In this document: positions 50,701-62,374 of the stretch, one piece after another
How positions within the stretch are numbered: the first letter of the stretch is position 1
Layout: every line of letters begins with the position of its first letter
Assembly (NCBI RefSeq): GCF_002078875.1
Contig: NC_034414.1
Span: 10,280,225 to 10,344,224 of the forward strand
Length of the DNA: 64,000 bases
From: Numida meleagris
Taxonomy: Eukaryota; Chordata; Aves; Galliformes; Numididae
Direction of reading: 5' to 3'
The notes under the pieces: generated by a model
Databases searched by the model: none
What the model saw: the letters and a program-made list of their open reading frames with translations, nothing else
Told to the model about the DNA's origin: nothing
Made by a program: the position numbers and the translations under genes

Positions 50701-53700
50701 CGCATCAAAGGGGCCTCCTCTAAAATGTCATTAGAAATGATCAGGCCCTAGTGCAGTAATTCCATGTGTACAGCTCCTCCCACTTCTGGAGGCTCTCTCA
50801 GATGATGCCTGCAGGCTGTGAAGCATCCTACCTCTTCAGGAAGGCTATGTAAAAGCTCTAACAGCTTCTGACCAAAAGTGAGAACTGGGCAACCTGGTTC
50901 TGTGCACAATATTTTTCCAACTCTTACTTTCCACTGAATTTCCTGGTTTCTCTATTGAAGATCAGGTGTTTCACTATGCCAAAGCATAAATGTTGATTTA
51001 CATAACCTTAAGTGAGAAGGAAATTCAGTGTGCTATTTCAGAAACTGAACTGCCCTTTCTTGCATAGTTTGCCTGTGAGCAGTACTTACATAACAAATAG
51101 CAGCTAGCTCCTGACGCAGGACACTCGCCTCCAGGCTTGATGTTGTTTTCATTGGATTTACTCCATTGTCATAAACTGTAAACTTAGTTCCCATAAGATT
51201 TGATCTATCAAAAAAATGGAAAATCCAATCACCATTTGTCAATAACACTGCCTCAGATATCTATCCTTTACTGCATTGTAGCTCCAAAGGAAGGACAAAG
51301 AATATCAAGTACAAATAGTACAACTCTAATCTCAACTGAATGGTAACTTCTAGATTAAAGGCCATAACAAAAATGTAAAGGTCCCTATCTGAAGACTTCT
51401 CGTGGCATCTCATAAACTAGTAAATTCAAGAAGGCAATTAAGAAACATCTGAGCGGGGTTGGGGTTATTTTGTCTGATTGTTTTATTTTTTTACAATATG
51501 CTTACCATCTAAAATATCATCGGCTTTCTTACCTGACTGCTAGCTCTGCTGGACTACAGACAGTGATTTTCATAAGGTTATAAATAAGATTGGTTTTAAC
51601 TATTTAAATGGAAATCATATCAAGGACTGCAAAATACAATTTAGAACACACTAACACTGCATTATCCTCATTCTGTGTTTGCACTGCAGTAGCACATGAA
51701 GTTCTGAGATCCACACAGGCAAACAGCAATTAGTAGTGTAGTCCCCTTCCTCAGGCAGAGACAATCTAAACACACATTGAGAGGCACCACATATGTTATC
51801 AACAACAGACGGATGTGTGATGAGATGACAGACAGAAAAGAAGCAAGTGGTTCTGAGCAAAGTCCACTAAATGCAAATAACTCTAATTAGGCTCTCAAGA
51901 AATGGGCAAAACCCAAGAAGATTTTCAGATTATCTAACAGACAGAACTTCCAAACTGTTTACATCAATAGCGGGTAGACACAATCTGCTCATGCACTTCT
52001 CAAAATCTCATTAAGATAAGTTGTCTGCATCTTCAGATGCCCATAACCCCTGAGAATCTGGCCTTTGAGCATTTAAGAGCCTCAGTCTGCTGACTTTTAT
52101 TAAAATGTGATTTCATAAATAATTGAGACATTTTGAAATCGTCTTGGATACTGCTAAACTGCAGTACCATTATCATCTGATGTATCCAAACCTCCAAATA
52201 AGAAGTCACATTGATCAAAGCCATCCTAATTTTATATGAACTACATCATTTTTTTTTTTTATGTTTCTATCTTTACCTCAGTTTTCCAATAAAACTCTCT
52301 CCACCTCGAGACAGGTCAGTTGGGTCTATGGAGATGAGGTAATTAGAGGTTTTACTCTTCTTTCGTTTCCTTCCAGCTAACAGAAACACCTAAGCAGTGC
52401 AAAAAAACGTCATATTTTAGAATGCCAAAGGGGTTAGAGCACACCACATTCTGCTTTGATATAAGGATGTCTTCTAGCATCGTAAGCAAAGTAACAGAAG
52501 GTCTCCTGGGACTTAGCAAAACCAGATAAAAATCAGGATGGGAAAGTGACTTCTCAACCACTCAGTCCATTATTTATGGTTTAAATAATTAAATCCAATC
52601 TATTTTGTTAAATGTTTAATTCTAGGTTGCGTTGTCTCTTCTGCTGGAATTGAAAATAGATGTTTTTCAGGCCACAGAATGCAGAAAGTCCCAATTGCTC
52701 TCCCATAAAGGTGCCATGCATGGATTACTTCAGGCCAAAGATTAGACATATGGAGAAAGGCAGCAGAACAAAGAGATATTGCTGTTCTGCTTTTGGAAGA
52801 CTGTAGGGCAGATCTCAGTGAAAAGGCATATAAAATACAAGACTATATATTCCCTGTAAGACTTCTTCAGACTTTTTTTTCTATATTCAGATGCAACTGT
52901 TATGCTATTCAAGTTATTTTATGACCTTTTTACCATGCTCCCTTTCCAAGTGGAGGTAATAAGTAGGGTACATCCCTCGATCCATTCCTTTCTTGTCTCT
53001 TGTGATTCTGCATTTGACGGTGGCACCCTGTGGAGCAGGTCTTACAGCAAATTCCTCCAGGTCATCAACATCTATGAGAGGCTCATTTGTGGAAGGACTA
53101 GGGGCTGAGGCCACTTCCTAGAACAGTAAACAAAACTCAGGTTTCCTTGAGATACCAAGTTATAAATACGAAGGAATGACATTTGCTGACAGCTGCAGTT
53201 TAAAAAAACAACACACCATAAACGAAAGGGACATACAATTTTCTCCATTCGAGTTCCACAGAGGCCTTCAAGACAACCTATCAAACTAAGGACATCTTCC
53301 TACTCAGCTGGTTGAGCTCTTGCCTACCAAAGGCTCACAAAGCAGTTCTCTGTCCTGCTGATGCTGAACATACAGATACATCTGGCAAAGAAGAACCGGC
53401 AGTGGCACAATCAGAGTGCTGTACTGTTACAAAATCGAACTCTGGCTCACACTTTCCCATCTCAAAATGTTTCTCTTTTGAGAAGGCTCGTACCCATGGA
53501 CAGCAACGTTTTTCGATTAAAGGAAGGAACTGGATGGCTGAGAGACAGTTTAAGCTAGAGAAAACTCTAAAAGGGATGAGAAGTCGGTTGCAGTACACAA
53601 AGGAGTGAGCCATCATCAGCTGGTTTAACAAGAGCCGGTGCTTTGGAATATTTGAACACCCTGAAGCCTTGTTTTATCTTCAGATAGCAGCAACAAGAGC

Positions 53701-56700
53701 GGAGTGGAAAAACGCTCAGAAAAAAAGACAATAGAAACAAAAGATCCTTCTGAGATCCTGCAGGAGGCAGAAAGGTAAATATTTACTGTTTACCTTTCTC
53801 TTCATTCAAGTTTGGGCAATATTTGCTGTTCTTTACTCCAAGTCATTATTTTCATTACTTCTGTGAACTGAGAGCTTTCACAGTAAATCAGCTCAGAGAT
53901 GCTGTAGTACATATTGAAAACAGAACAAAAAAAACAGGCCTGTCCTGTCTGTGCCCTGAACTGATGCGGTACACAGAGACCCACATGCTCCTTCTTCAGC
54001 ACTGACCCCTTACTTACCTTACTGGATTTCTTGCTTGTGGCAGAACCAGGCCGGGTGTTACTGTTTAGCTGGGAAGAGCTAGAGCTGTCTGCATCTTCCT
54101 CATCCTCCTCCTCATCAAAATTCATGCTGCTTGAAATGCCTGAGGAGAGAGCAGGGTACTGTGATATACTAATACTTGACATAAAATATAATTTCTTATG
54201 TTGTTGCACACTTAGGCTTACAGGGGAGAGAAGGTATGTGTGTGTGAGGGGGTTCATTATGTGAGGCACTGTACGAATGAGTGGTGAGACAGCATCTGCA
54301 TGGAGAAACCAAAACATTTCAGCAAATGAGGAAGGGAATGGCATGGTTTCCATTCCACAGAGAAGACTGTTACACAGTGATACAAGAAAAATATACAGTG
54401 AGGAATTAAATTTAAATCTTAACCCCATCAAGTACTTCAAATACAATACACTGAGTAGACAACCTATCGTGGCCATTTGGAAACCTTAACAATTAAAATA
54501 TGAACACATCTACAGTCCACTTTTAACTGTTCCTATGAGATCTGATGAAGAGCTGATCTTACACTGAGAAGAAAACATTCACAGTAAGGAAATGCTCTTA
54601 TGCATATTTATTTCACGTAAAAAAAAAGAAGCAGCCTAGGCCAAAGGTACTGCCTTAGAGCGCTTAAAAATCTGACTTTCAAAGAATTCAAAGCCTCAGA
54701 CATTTCAAAGGGGAACAAAACTTTGAACATCAAACAGGACTTGGCAGCAGAAAGTATCCAACAATGGGACATTTGCCAAGTCTAGTTTTTCAGATGAAGC
54801 CACCCTGTACTCAAGTTTCACATATCAGAGGCAGACTGTGCAGTCCTTCTCACTCGCCCTCTTCCCCCCTCCCCCAGAAAACTCACAAAACAAAATAAAC
54901 CAACAACCATCTGGTCCAGAATGTCCACTATTGTTAAGCCTGCCACAGAGGATAAATTAAACTCAATGATTTCCGGAGCTAAACAGCATGGGCATAATTA
55001 ACTTTTTTCTTTCTGTACTTACCAGGAGCGTGATCCAGGGCAACAAGACTGGACTGGGAGGTGGAAGAGGACCAGGATGTGTTTGCATGGGGATCTGGGA
55101 AAGGAAAACATCTATGGGAATGATTCTGCAAACCCTTAATTGTGTAAACAAGAGGAACTCATCAACAGCATTCCTCACAGGACTAAAGGGTTACCACACG
55201 GGGCTGAAACACTGCCGCCACAATTTTCAGTTAGGGACATCATGTCTTTCTGCACAACCAAATTCACTTTCCACCACTGTCACTTCTTTGGAAATTTTGA
55301 ATAAAGCCACACAGCCCCGATTCATAGAGCTCAAGCTTCAGAAAGCATCGTCCATGCTAAAAGGTTGTGTCACAAACACTTCCATGAATGACATGCTCTT
55401 CATGGTAAGTTTTTGGTCTAATTCTAACGCACACATTACAGAACCCCCACCCAGTAAATACAAGGCATAAACACAGATTCGATACAAATATTTATTCAGT
55501 AACACTGAAACAAGAAGTATTCAGATTCATATTTGGATGGCCTAAATTCTACCTGAAGCCCTGCTCCCAGTGTGTCTGCAGTATCTTTCTTAGGCTGTCA
55601 AGATGGTGCTTCTGAACTGCCACAGGTACACGTGGAGATTTTCAGGCAACTTAGTCTCTGGAATACGAGCTTGGTCGGCAATAAGCAGAGACTGAACTAC
55701 CATAAAAATATAAATCTCAGAGTCTGTACCAGTAATGGTTTGCTTCACTTCCAATTTTGGAAATGAATGAGGAAAATAGACATCAAAAAGCTCTTAAATA
55801 TTTTTTATGTTATTGCTCTTTCCAGTAACTTCAGTGCATGCCCTTTAAAATAGCTTTTGACACCAGATGCATACCTGACAATAAAACAACACCAAAGCAG
55901 TAAGAGCAAATAAAAATGAAGCAGAGGCATACAACAATTTTTATATTTTGTTCAGCTTTACCATGAGTGGTCTCACAATCTACTTCTTCAGTTGTCCCAG
56001 TCTGGACATACAGCACCCAGCATGACAGCAAAAAATTTTAGTAGGACCTGGTTATGCAGGGGAGCCTGAATTCATGGGTCAGCTGATATTTTTAAAGCCT
56101 GCAGAACTCACTCATTATTAATCACACACATTAATCACAAACATTAGTTGTTAATGATGACAACCAATGTTCTAGTCAAATATGCATGGTTAGGAGAAGC
56201 AATCTATCTCTTCAACTGGCATCCATGTAGAAAAGCCATGCTTGCATATGCTCTTATGCACAGACATAGATAGTTTGCTTCTACATTCATGCAAGATGTT
56301 GGTGGGGAAAATTCTCTGCCTGTGTTGGAAAAGCCTGCAGTGAGGACCTGTGAGGAAGAATGCTTCAAAGAGCTCCAGAGTTGTTCTTGAATCCAGAAAT
56401 CAAACCTATTCCTTCTCTAAATTTCAAGAGAGCTGTAACTTTAGGTGGCAAGGAACTAAGATCAAATTGTTCATTCCAAGTCTTTACAGAGACATACAGG
56501 AAATTAATAAACGTGAAGACTGAATGTTAATTATTCAGTGGCGAAACTTAGAGAAGTCTGGCTCTGCCCTAGTGACTCATTTGCCAGCAAAGACCTATAC
56601 ATATTAAGAGCTCTGGAATTATAAGGACAAATATTTCCTGCAGGAAGAAAATGATTCTAGCTATGGCAATTTCCAACAGATGGAAAAATCAAATAAAACA

Positions 56701-58764
56701 TTTGGCATTTTCTAGCAAACAGCATATTCTCTTCACACTCAGCTAGCCTATGCCCTCTTGTCTCGTAACTGAGCTTGACTTGCTGGATGATCCTCAGAGA
56801 GGAGAAATACATATGCTGAGAGAGGTTTCTCACCACAAAGTTAAAGAAACAGAGCAGAATAGGCACAAATCAGGGTAAGCAAATCTAATGGGAATTGACC
56901 TGCCCCTTCACATCAGGCCAGTTAGCATTCACCTCAGTGGTTTTCTCCTCTTGCTCCTGTTCCGTGCAAGAGGTGGACTGACGGGAGAAAGCAATTCTAA
57001 ATGTTTTTCAGACCAATGGGGACATGCTAAAAAGGACATGCCACAAGCAGTGAAGCAGCAGTGGGGAATATGGGAATCCATATGAAAAGCTCTAGCCCTA
57101 TGTAAAGGTTCCTAGGGCTACTGGGATACTATGAAGCCTGCTTTACTGGTGTCAAGTGGAAAACCACATCTGCAGAGTAAAAATATTTTATGGAGGTACT
57201 ATTAGTTGCAGTCCTGTCTTAATACTTTTCTTTGTGTCCCACAGACGACAGTTCTGTTGTTAATAAAAATTATCCCCAGCATTCTCAAAACAAAGCCCCT
57301 GCGCAGACTTGAAGCATACCAGTCAAACAGCCTCAGCTGTGCCTGTTCTGACCAGGAGTATGCTCAGAGCTGGCTAAAAAAAAGTCATGCCATATATTGC
57401 TTCTACTGAAAAAATAAACAAAAGAATCGAGAGAATAAAAATATATGTTAACTTGGAAAAACATCAAAAATAGAAGTGTCCCCTGGAGTAAAAATCTGAG
57501 TGCTCTGACCTAATTTGAGAAGTCTGTAGATAATTTTCAAGTCAACCAGCTTTAGTAAGTAGCGTGTTCGACCATTACATATTCTGAGCCATAGTCTAAG
57601 GCAACACAATCATCACACAGATCAGAACTTGTTAGTCATGCCAACATTCCTTTGACTCAAATGCCCAGGAAGTGCCCCACTTGGATAAAATATGCCCGTT
57701 TCAGTTGAAGTTGCTCACATCTGCAGAGTAATGTCCCAGAAAAAATGAATCTTAGTGAGAACTGTGCTGCAGACAAGAAGCGTGCATTTAGATATGAATA
57801 GTCTATTCTGGATGAGTCAAGTTTGCACTTACATTTTGCTCTTTATACACAAGGAGTTTATTCTTAAAGCATCGGAGTACACTTGGCTCAAGTCATCTTA
57901 GCTTCAAAAGCCATACACAGAAGAAGAACAACTCCTAAATAAATGCTTTCAGAAAAAGCTCTGTGAAGATTTTAGGATTTTTTCCTTCCTACGGATAATG
58001 TTTGACAAAAGATAATAACACTGCAGGAAGGAAAGCACAGACGCATGAATGCGTACATACACGGTCTATCTCCTAAATCATGTGTGCCTTTAGGAAAAAA
58101 AAAATCAAAAGCAATCTCAGGACAACGCGAGACAAATACACCCCATACAAATGCTGCTGAATGCAGTATTGTAATTTTCACCTCTCTGAGCATGAACACA
58201 CATTGTGAAAGCATGAACAGAGTTTAACACCAACAGCAAAATTAAAACTAATATTCTAGTTTAAATACTGTTATTCCATATTCTTCATCAGCTGTCAGGT
58301 ATGTGATTTCTGGAGTCATAAAATATCAAAATGTAACAGATGGATATGAGTATTAGCATCTGCTTGGTGCTTTAATAGCTGCACTGTACTGCAGATGGGA
58401 ATATCACAATTCTGAGAGCCTGGGGAGCTCTTGTTCCTTGGGACAAGAGAGAACTTCATTATTTTTAGGGACAGAATAGAACAGAGCCTGAAAGGAAGAG
58501 TACCAATCTCTGCTTAGGCTAGGGCTGAGCATAAGAAAAGGAATCAGCATAAATAAAACGAGCAGTAAGAATCTGAAGGTGACTTTAGCTACTTACCCTT
58601 TTTCTGCATTGCTGTTTTAAGATCCTGTTTGCTTGGCTGTTGTTGGCCAGTAGCCATTTTCTCTCCATCATCTTCATCATGGCTAGACTGCCCAACAGTG
58701 AGAATCTGCACTTGACTTCCTGCTTTCTGAACATCATCTTGAAAAGCAGCTGGGCCATCAATTC
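44603..58764 (-). CDS. TUB: TUB (tubby), C-terminal part; 5' exons beyond window
   Basis: TUB binds PI(4,5)P2 through its C-terminal tubby domain and works with IFT-A as an adaptor for ciliary delivery of membrane receptors; in neurons it affects feeding and sensory cells. Exons on the minus strand, 5' to 3', are 58764-58597, 54139-54018, 53117-52926, 52389-52277, 51204-51090, 46083-45985, 45559-45388 and 44736-44603. They join in frame to 370 residues plus TAA; mammalian TUB is about 506. Visible in order are VQILTVGQS, an acidic run (FDEEEDEED), a Ser-rich [13 protein letters not shown], then the full tubby domain from [13 protein letters not shown] through [35 protein letters not shown] (the basic phosphoinositide pocket), [61 protein letters not shown] and the invariant end [11 protein letters not shown]. 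The N-terminal IFT-binding and nuclear-localisation part is missing because the window ends. A 72-nt cassette exon may add 24 residues. Confidence 0.96.
44737..45387 (-). other. TUB intron before the last exon
   Basis: A 651-bp intron with GTAAGT donor and GCAG acceptor. It contains the (AT)13 tract at 44979-45004. Confidence 0.9.
44979..45004. repeat. (AT)13 microsatellite
   Basis: Twenty-six bp of perfect AT dinucleotides within a TUB intron. Confidence 0.95.
45388..45559 (-). CDS. TUB: TUB tubby-domain exon (EHETLLARW)
   Basis: Encodes [20 protein letters not shown] through NFQIIHDND plus one base, between TGTGCAG and GATC|GTAAGT. It is a near-identical match to the mammalian tubby core. 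Confidence 0.97.
45560..45984 (-). other. TUB intron (425 bp)
   Basis: A short intron with GTAAGT donor and GTGTGCAG acceptor. No other feature is seen. Confidence 0.88.
45985..46083 (-). CDS. TUB: TUB tubby-domain exon (ETNVLGFKG)
   Basis: Exactly 33 codons, phase 0 at both ends: [20 protein letters not shown] followed by [13 protein letters not shown]. The acceptor is TTTTTAG and the donor AAT|GTAAGT. Confidence 0.97.
46084..51089 (-). other. TUB intron (5.0 kb) containing a CR1 copy
   Basis: The largest fully contained TUB intron. The CR1 fragment at 48383-49260 is the only mobile element recognised. Other open frames in it are unsupported. Confidence 0.85.
48383..49260 (-). mobile_element. 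CR1 LINE copy lacking the reverse-transcriptase core
   Basis: On the minus strand two CR1 pieces are visible. The upstream piece (about 49260-48950) carries the region before the RT fingers, with [19 protein letters not shown] and [13 protein letters not shown]. The downstream piece (about 48840-48383) starts at [20 protein letters not shown], the RT C-terminus, and runs into the 3' UTR, ending near AGTTGGAAGGGACCCACAAG in plus orientation. The whole catalytic RT core between them is missing, and frames are broken, so it is inactive. Confidence 0.85.
51090..51204 (-). CDS. TUB: TUB tubby-domain exon (SNLMGTKF)
   Basis: Encodes one split base plus 38 codons from [17 protein letters not shown] to [10 protein letters not shown]. 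The acceptor is TTGATAG and the donor TAT|GTAAGT. The middle ([10 protein letters not shown]) differs from the mammalian equivalent, a variable loop of the domain. Confidence 0.96.
51205..52276 (-). other. TUB intron (1.07 kb)
   Basis: GTAAAG donor and GATAG acceptor. No repeat or RNA gene is recognised. Confidence 0.88.
52277..52389 (-). CDS. TUB: TUB tubby-domain exon (phosphoinositide pocket)
   Basis: Thirty-seven codons plus two bases: [20 protein letters not shown] followed by [17 protein letters not shown]. The Lys/Arg cluster GRKRKKSK forms the PI(4,5)P2-binding site in tubby structures. The acceptor is CTTAG and the donor GAG|GTAAAG. Confidence 0.97.
52390..52925 (-). other. TUB intron with weak GTCATA donor
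   Basis: A 536-bp intron. The reading frame demands the donor AAG|GTCATA, which is far from consensus at positions +3 to +6. The acceptor is normal. Confidence 0.75.
52926..53117 (-). CDS. TUB: TUB exon starting the tubby domain
   Basis: Sixty-four codons, phase 0 at both ends. It holds a variable lead ([18 protein letters not shown]), then [20 protein letters not shown] and [20 protein letters not shown], ending in HGKK. The acceptor is TTCTAG. The 3' boundary is set by continuity with VFLLAG in the next exon rather than by a strong donor. Confidence 0.93.
53118..54017 (-). other. TUB intron (900 bp)
   Basis: GTAAGT donor and TTCTAG acceptor. Its first part stays open in the frame of the upstream exon, which I consider chance. 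Confidence 0.88.
54018..54139 (-). CDS. TUB: TUB acidic/serine-rich exon
   Basis: Two split bases plus 40 codons: [20 protein letters not shown], then a Ser-rich stretch and [18 protein letters not shown]. It aligns with the mammalian segment [23 protein letters not shown] just before the tubby domain. The acceptor is CTCTCCTCAG and the donor AAG|GTAAGT. Confidence 0.96.
54140..58596 (-). other. TUB intron region holding a candidate cassette exon
   Basis: About 4.46 kb between two established exons. The only exon-like object is at 55023-55094. No CR1 tail or other repeat family is recognised. Confidence 0.8.
55023..55094 (-). CDS. TUB: Candidate 72-nt cassette exon of TUB
   Basis: A 72-nt segment lies between a good acceptor (TTTTCCTTTCCCAG) and a strong donor (CTG|GTAAGTAC). 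Its length is a multiple of three, and its phase (one base taken from the upstream exon, one left for the downstream exon) fits exactly between the exons ending at 58597 and starting at 54139. In that frame it has no stop and adds 24 residues, [20 protein letters not shown] followed by DHAP, before GISSS. It is absent from the mammalian tubby sequence I recall. The splice sites and phase are directly visible; use in mRNA is inference. Confidence 0.6.
58597..58764 (-). CDS. TUB: TUB exon (VQILTVGQS), first TUB exon in window
   Basis: Two split bases, 55 codons and one base. It contains [35 protein letters not shown] and [12 protein letters not shown], matching mammalian [19 protein letters not shown]. 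The acceptor is GTCTGACAG and the donor AAGG|GTAAGT. The flanks of the QILTVGQ core are poorly conserved, as expected for this linker. Confidence 0.94.
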
Positions 58765-59317
58765 CTGTCAGACAACAGTAACAGCCTTAGATGTCATTGT
58801 GTCAAGAAGTTAGTGAAAAGAGAATCATTCCCTTATAAAAAGCATCTTTCTAGGAAGCAAAGATCAGAAGCTCGTATTTAATAATACTTTCTAGATTTCA
58901 ACAAGACAGAAATAGTGTCCAAGGCAAAAGCCTCACTTCCCATATGCAGTGCTTTAGAATATCCAAGAGGTGATCTGAATTTCACTTTTGCCCTCCTCAC
59001 CCTTAAAGCAACAGACTAATGCACTGAAAACTGAACAGAAATCAACTGGAGAGGACAGACAAATAACAGATGCAGTTCTCCTAGGGGTACACAACTCGTT
59101 CAGAAATAAACTGATCTGAGTCCCAGATTCTGCCTCATTCCCTATGAAACAAAAAGACTTCCATTAAGAACCAAGAAACCTAGAAAATTCACTCACAAAA
59201 CTAGCAGCATATACAACAAGAAAATCACACTAACCAGCCTAAATTTGCCTACCAAATCAGTAAACTGCCATACTGTTAAAAATCAGAATGAAAGTATATG
59301 AAGACAATAAATAGCCC

Positions 59318-59452
59318 TTGCAATTTCCATCCCTGGAGATACTTGAGATCAGACTGGACACAAGTCCTGGGCAACCTGCTCTGAGCAGGGATGTAGGACA
59401 AGACAGTCCATGAGGCACCTTCCAGCCTCAGCCATGCTGTCATTCTGAGTTC
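59318..59452 (+). mobile_element. CR1 LINE 3' tail fragment
   Basis: GCAATTTCCATCCCTGGAGA, then ACTGGACACAAGTCCTGGGCAACCTGCTCTGAGCAGGG-type sequence and CTTCCAGCCTCAGCCATGCTGTCATTCTG follow the CR1 3' UTR order. It is diverged, lies in plus orientation and is antisense to TUB. Confidence 0.82.
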
Positions 59453-59456
59453 TGGT

Positions 59457-59473
59457 GACAGACAGACAGACAG
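59457..59473. repeat. (GACA)4 tract next to the CR1 end
   Basis: Four GACA units begin within a few bases of the CR1 3' end. CR1 copies commonly end in short repeated units, though usually of a different sequence. Confidence 0.75.
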
Positions 59474-62354
59474 AAACTGTTTATCTCTTCACTGCTGTAA
59501 TTTGCCTCTGAAGATGTAAGAATGAAAATATGGAGTGAGGAGGGGGTGTTCTTATCATAAGCTAACTTCTTTCTTCAGGACAGTGGGTTGAAACATCAGT
59601 CTGCAAACATACTTCAGCTCTTGGCTAAGATTTAGTGCTGGTATATATTACTAAACTAGCTATATAAAAAAGCATTTCTGCGCCAATAAAAAGGTACTAT
59701 TACCATTTACAGATATAGTAAATAACATAACCCTTTATGCTGTTGCTGTTCTAAAGGCTTTGTTTTAAAGGCACTACAAAGAGCTAGCTCAGTAAAAGAA
59801 TATGCTGCTGCTCAGACCAAACAGAGCTGAATGAATCCTCTAATAATGAACTGTTAGGGACTCGGGCGTTTTCAGACTGTCATCTGTAGCAGAAGTCTCC
59901 AAGATTACCATTACAACCTTCCTTGCCAGTACCTGTCAACTTGTATTGCAAGGCAACTGGATGATACATTAGCATGCTTAACTGTACGCTGTCATACCTG
60001 ATGTCACTGTCACTACGGTGCAAAGCATAAGTGGAAAAAAAAGCGGCCCGCCTCCTCAGCAACAGCACTGACTGTGCTACCACCTGACAAGATGCAGTGC
60101 AACACCACAGAAGTATTTAAAAACTTTCAGGTTAGATGGAAAAAGAGAGAGACAAAACAAGAGGAGGTGTGACTGACATTTCCCATAGTCTGATTTCAAG
60201 GTCAGAAGGAATTACTGACTCTGCTGAGTCATGCAGAACCTTATCTGACAAATTCTGCACTAATCTGTAAGTTCTGGTGTAGTTACAGTAAAACTAACAA
60301 CAAATAAACAATCAGTCCATCCACCCTGGGATCTCTAAGTAAAGCAGAAGGAAATTCTCCTATCACCTTGGCAAGATAAAGCTTCATGTGGTCTGTGTGA
60401 TGCAGAATGCATTGCAACCCCACGGCCATCGCTCTACTGGTGCATTACCCTTCCTGTCCAACACGTGTGACTCAGTCTGAACGTGCCTAATGAGTTCCAG
60501 CTACTTGATTATTTTTACACCATCGGTTAAGCAACAGATATTCTACACCGTCAAGTACCTTGTCCTTTCAGAAGTCAGTCCTCATCAATGCACCTCTCCA
60601 ACTTTGATCAGTGAAAGGAACTGAACTTTTTATGTCTCTGCATGTTTTCCTGTCCTCCGCTTTTCAAATCATTCCGAATTCTTTGAAAGTTTCCCCTTTG
60701 AAGCCTGGAGTGCCATTAGTTTAGTTGTGGCCTTCCGTGCCATTTCCTGCATAACAACAGAGCTCCTCTCACCTTGGCTTTCATCTTTCAGGAGGTGTTG
60801 CTTCCCAGGACAGTCTGCCAAGCCACAAGTGCTCCCCATGCGCTTTGTTACTAAAATACTAAATTGCTGAAAACTAAATATAAATCTTGCATGCAGCTTT
60901 ACAAAAATGCATGCTGTCTGAATGGATTCGAGCTCGCTGGACAAACAGATTGCTGTTTCACAAGTCTTATAATTCATAACACAAAGATGTGTTTATTCAG
61001 CAAGCTTTGCCAGCCATGATTTAAACTCTCAAAGTTTTGACTGGAAGGCATCAGTCCCAAAACAGAGAAGACCTCTTTTCAACATATTCACTGTTGACAC
61101 TTCTCTTAGGAAACTGCGTAAGTCTAGCTTATACAGTGTGATTGATATGGATGTTGCAGATACCCCCACTTTAATCTCACACAGCCTAAGTCAAATCAAA
61201 GAAAGGTCAAAAACAAATGTAAAAAAATAATGAAAGGTACAGAAAATGTAAATTTAACTTTCTGTTTGTTGCCCCTTACAGCACAAGCGCAAGGATTTTC
61301 ATCAGGTCATTGACAGTACCGAAAGGTAGCAAATGCAAACAAACGACTGCAGTGAACTAAGCACTGAAGCTGAGAAAAGCAGTAACAAAGGAAACTTTAA
61401 AAAGTTAATGACATCCAAATATTCACATACCTATTTGGGCAACAAATACATTCTTAGCTACAGTATGCTAGCAGGGACAAATTGTAGGTTGAACAGTGTA
61501 ATTCCCAATGCTGCAGGCATAATATGGCAGTGAGCAAACTAGTGGTTTTGCTGACTGTGAGTTATTTCAGGTTAAGCACTACAGAAAAGGTATTCTAAAA
61601 CAGAGAGCTGCTTGGATCCACTGCAGCACTTGAAACAGCTTTATTCATATTAACCATCATTTTTTAAAGCAACTGCCCAAAGTCAAGTTCTTACCATAAT
61701 ATTCAGAATGTCAAGCATTAAGCACTCATGAATTTAACAAGATGTTCATCCCTTGTGCACATCTAGACCCTTATCAAGTTTTGGATGCTCGAAACCTAAC
61801 TTTGAGAAGCCATTTCAAAAGGAACAAAACACCTCAATTATTCTCCTTCCATGCAGATCAATATCTGCAGCAAATGAAATGCCTCTGACAGCAGCAGAGA
61901 CTGCACTGAGGCTGCTGCTTTCTGATGCCTGCAGAACATCTGTGCTCACATCCCGTGCTGTCAGGAACATCACGTATTATTAGGCAGTAGGACAAAGGCT
62001 ACCCTGGCAGGCAACACTTTTAGAAAAGAAAAATCAATTCCAGCATTCTGAAGTGTGCATCACTGGTAGAGTGTGTTATTAAGCATTACGAATGGTTCTG
62101 CTGGTGACCCCATTTAAGGGAATGGAAGATGAAGCCAGGCAGAGAGAAGAAAAAAGAAAATAACCTCTGCAGTATTATAATATTATTAAAAAAAAAAAAA
62201 AGCAGCAAATAAATTTGATGCTGCGCATGGTTCATGGCAAACACAGGATTAACTATGTAATATTTGTGTGTGTGCGCATGCATTATTGTAGTTATGTATA
62301 TGCAATGAAGTTATATGCAATGGTACTAAATGCAAGCACACACGCATTTCTTTT

Positions 62355-62374
62355 ATATATATCATGATATATAT
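62355..62374. repeat. 20-bp perfect AT palindrome
   Basis: ATATATATCATGATATATAT is its own reverse complement and could form a cruciform. No gene element is associated. Confidence 0.85.

Noticed and set aside
53802..54476. 224-codon minus-strand frame as an independent gene
   Set aside because: It is the TUB exon 54018-54139 read through into its introns; splice sites at both exon ends explain the real product.
60669..60977. 102-codon minus-strand frame as an upstream TUB exon
   Set aside because: It does not resemble mammalian TUB sequence upstream of VQILTVGQS, and its visible end does not provide the phase-1 donor needed to join the exon at 58764.
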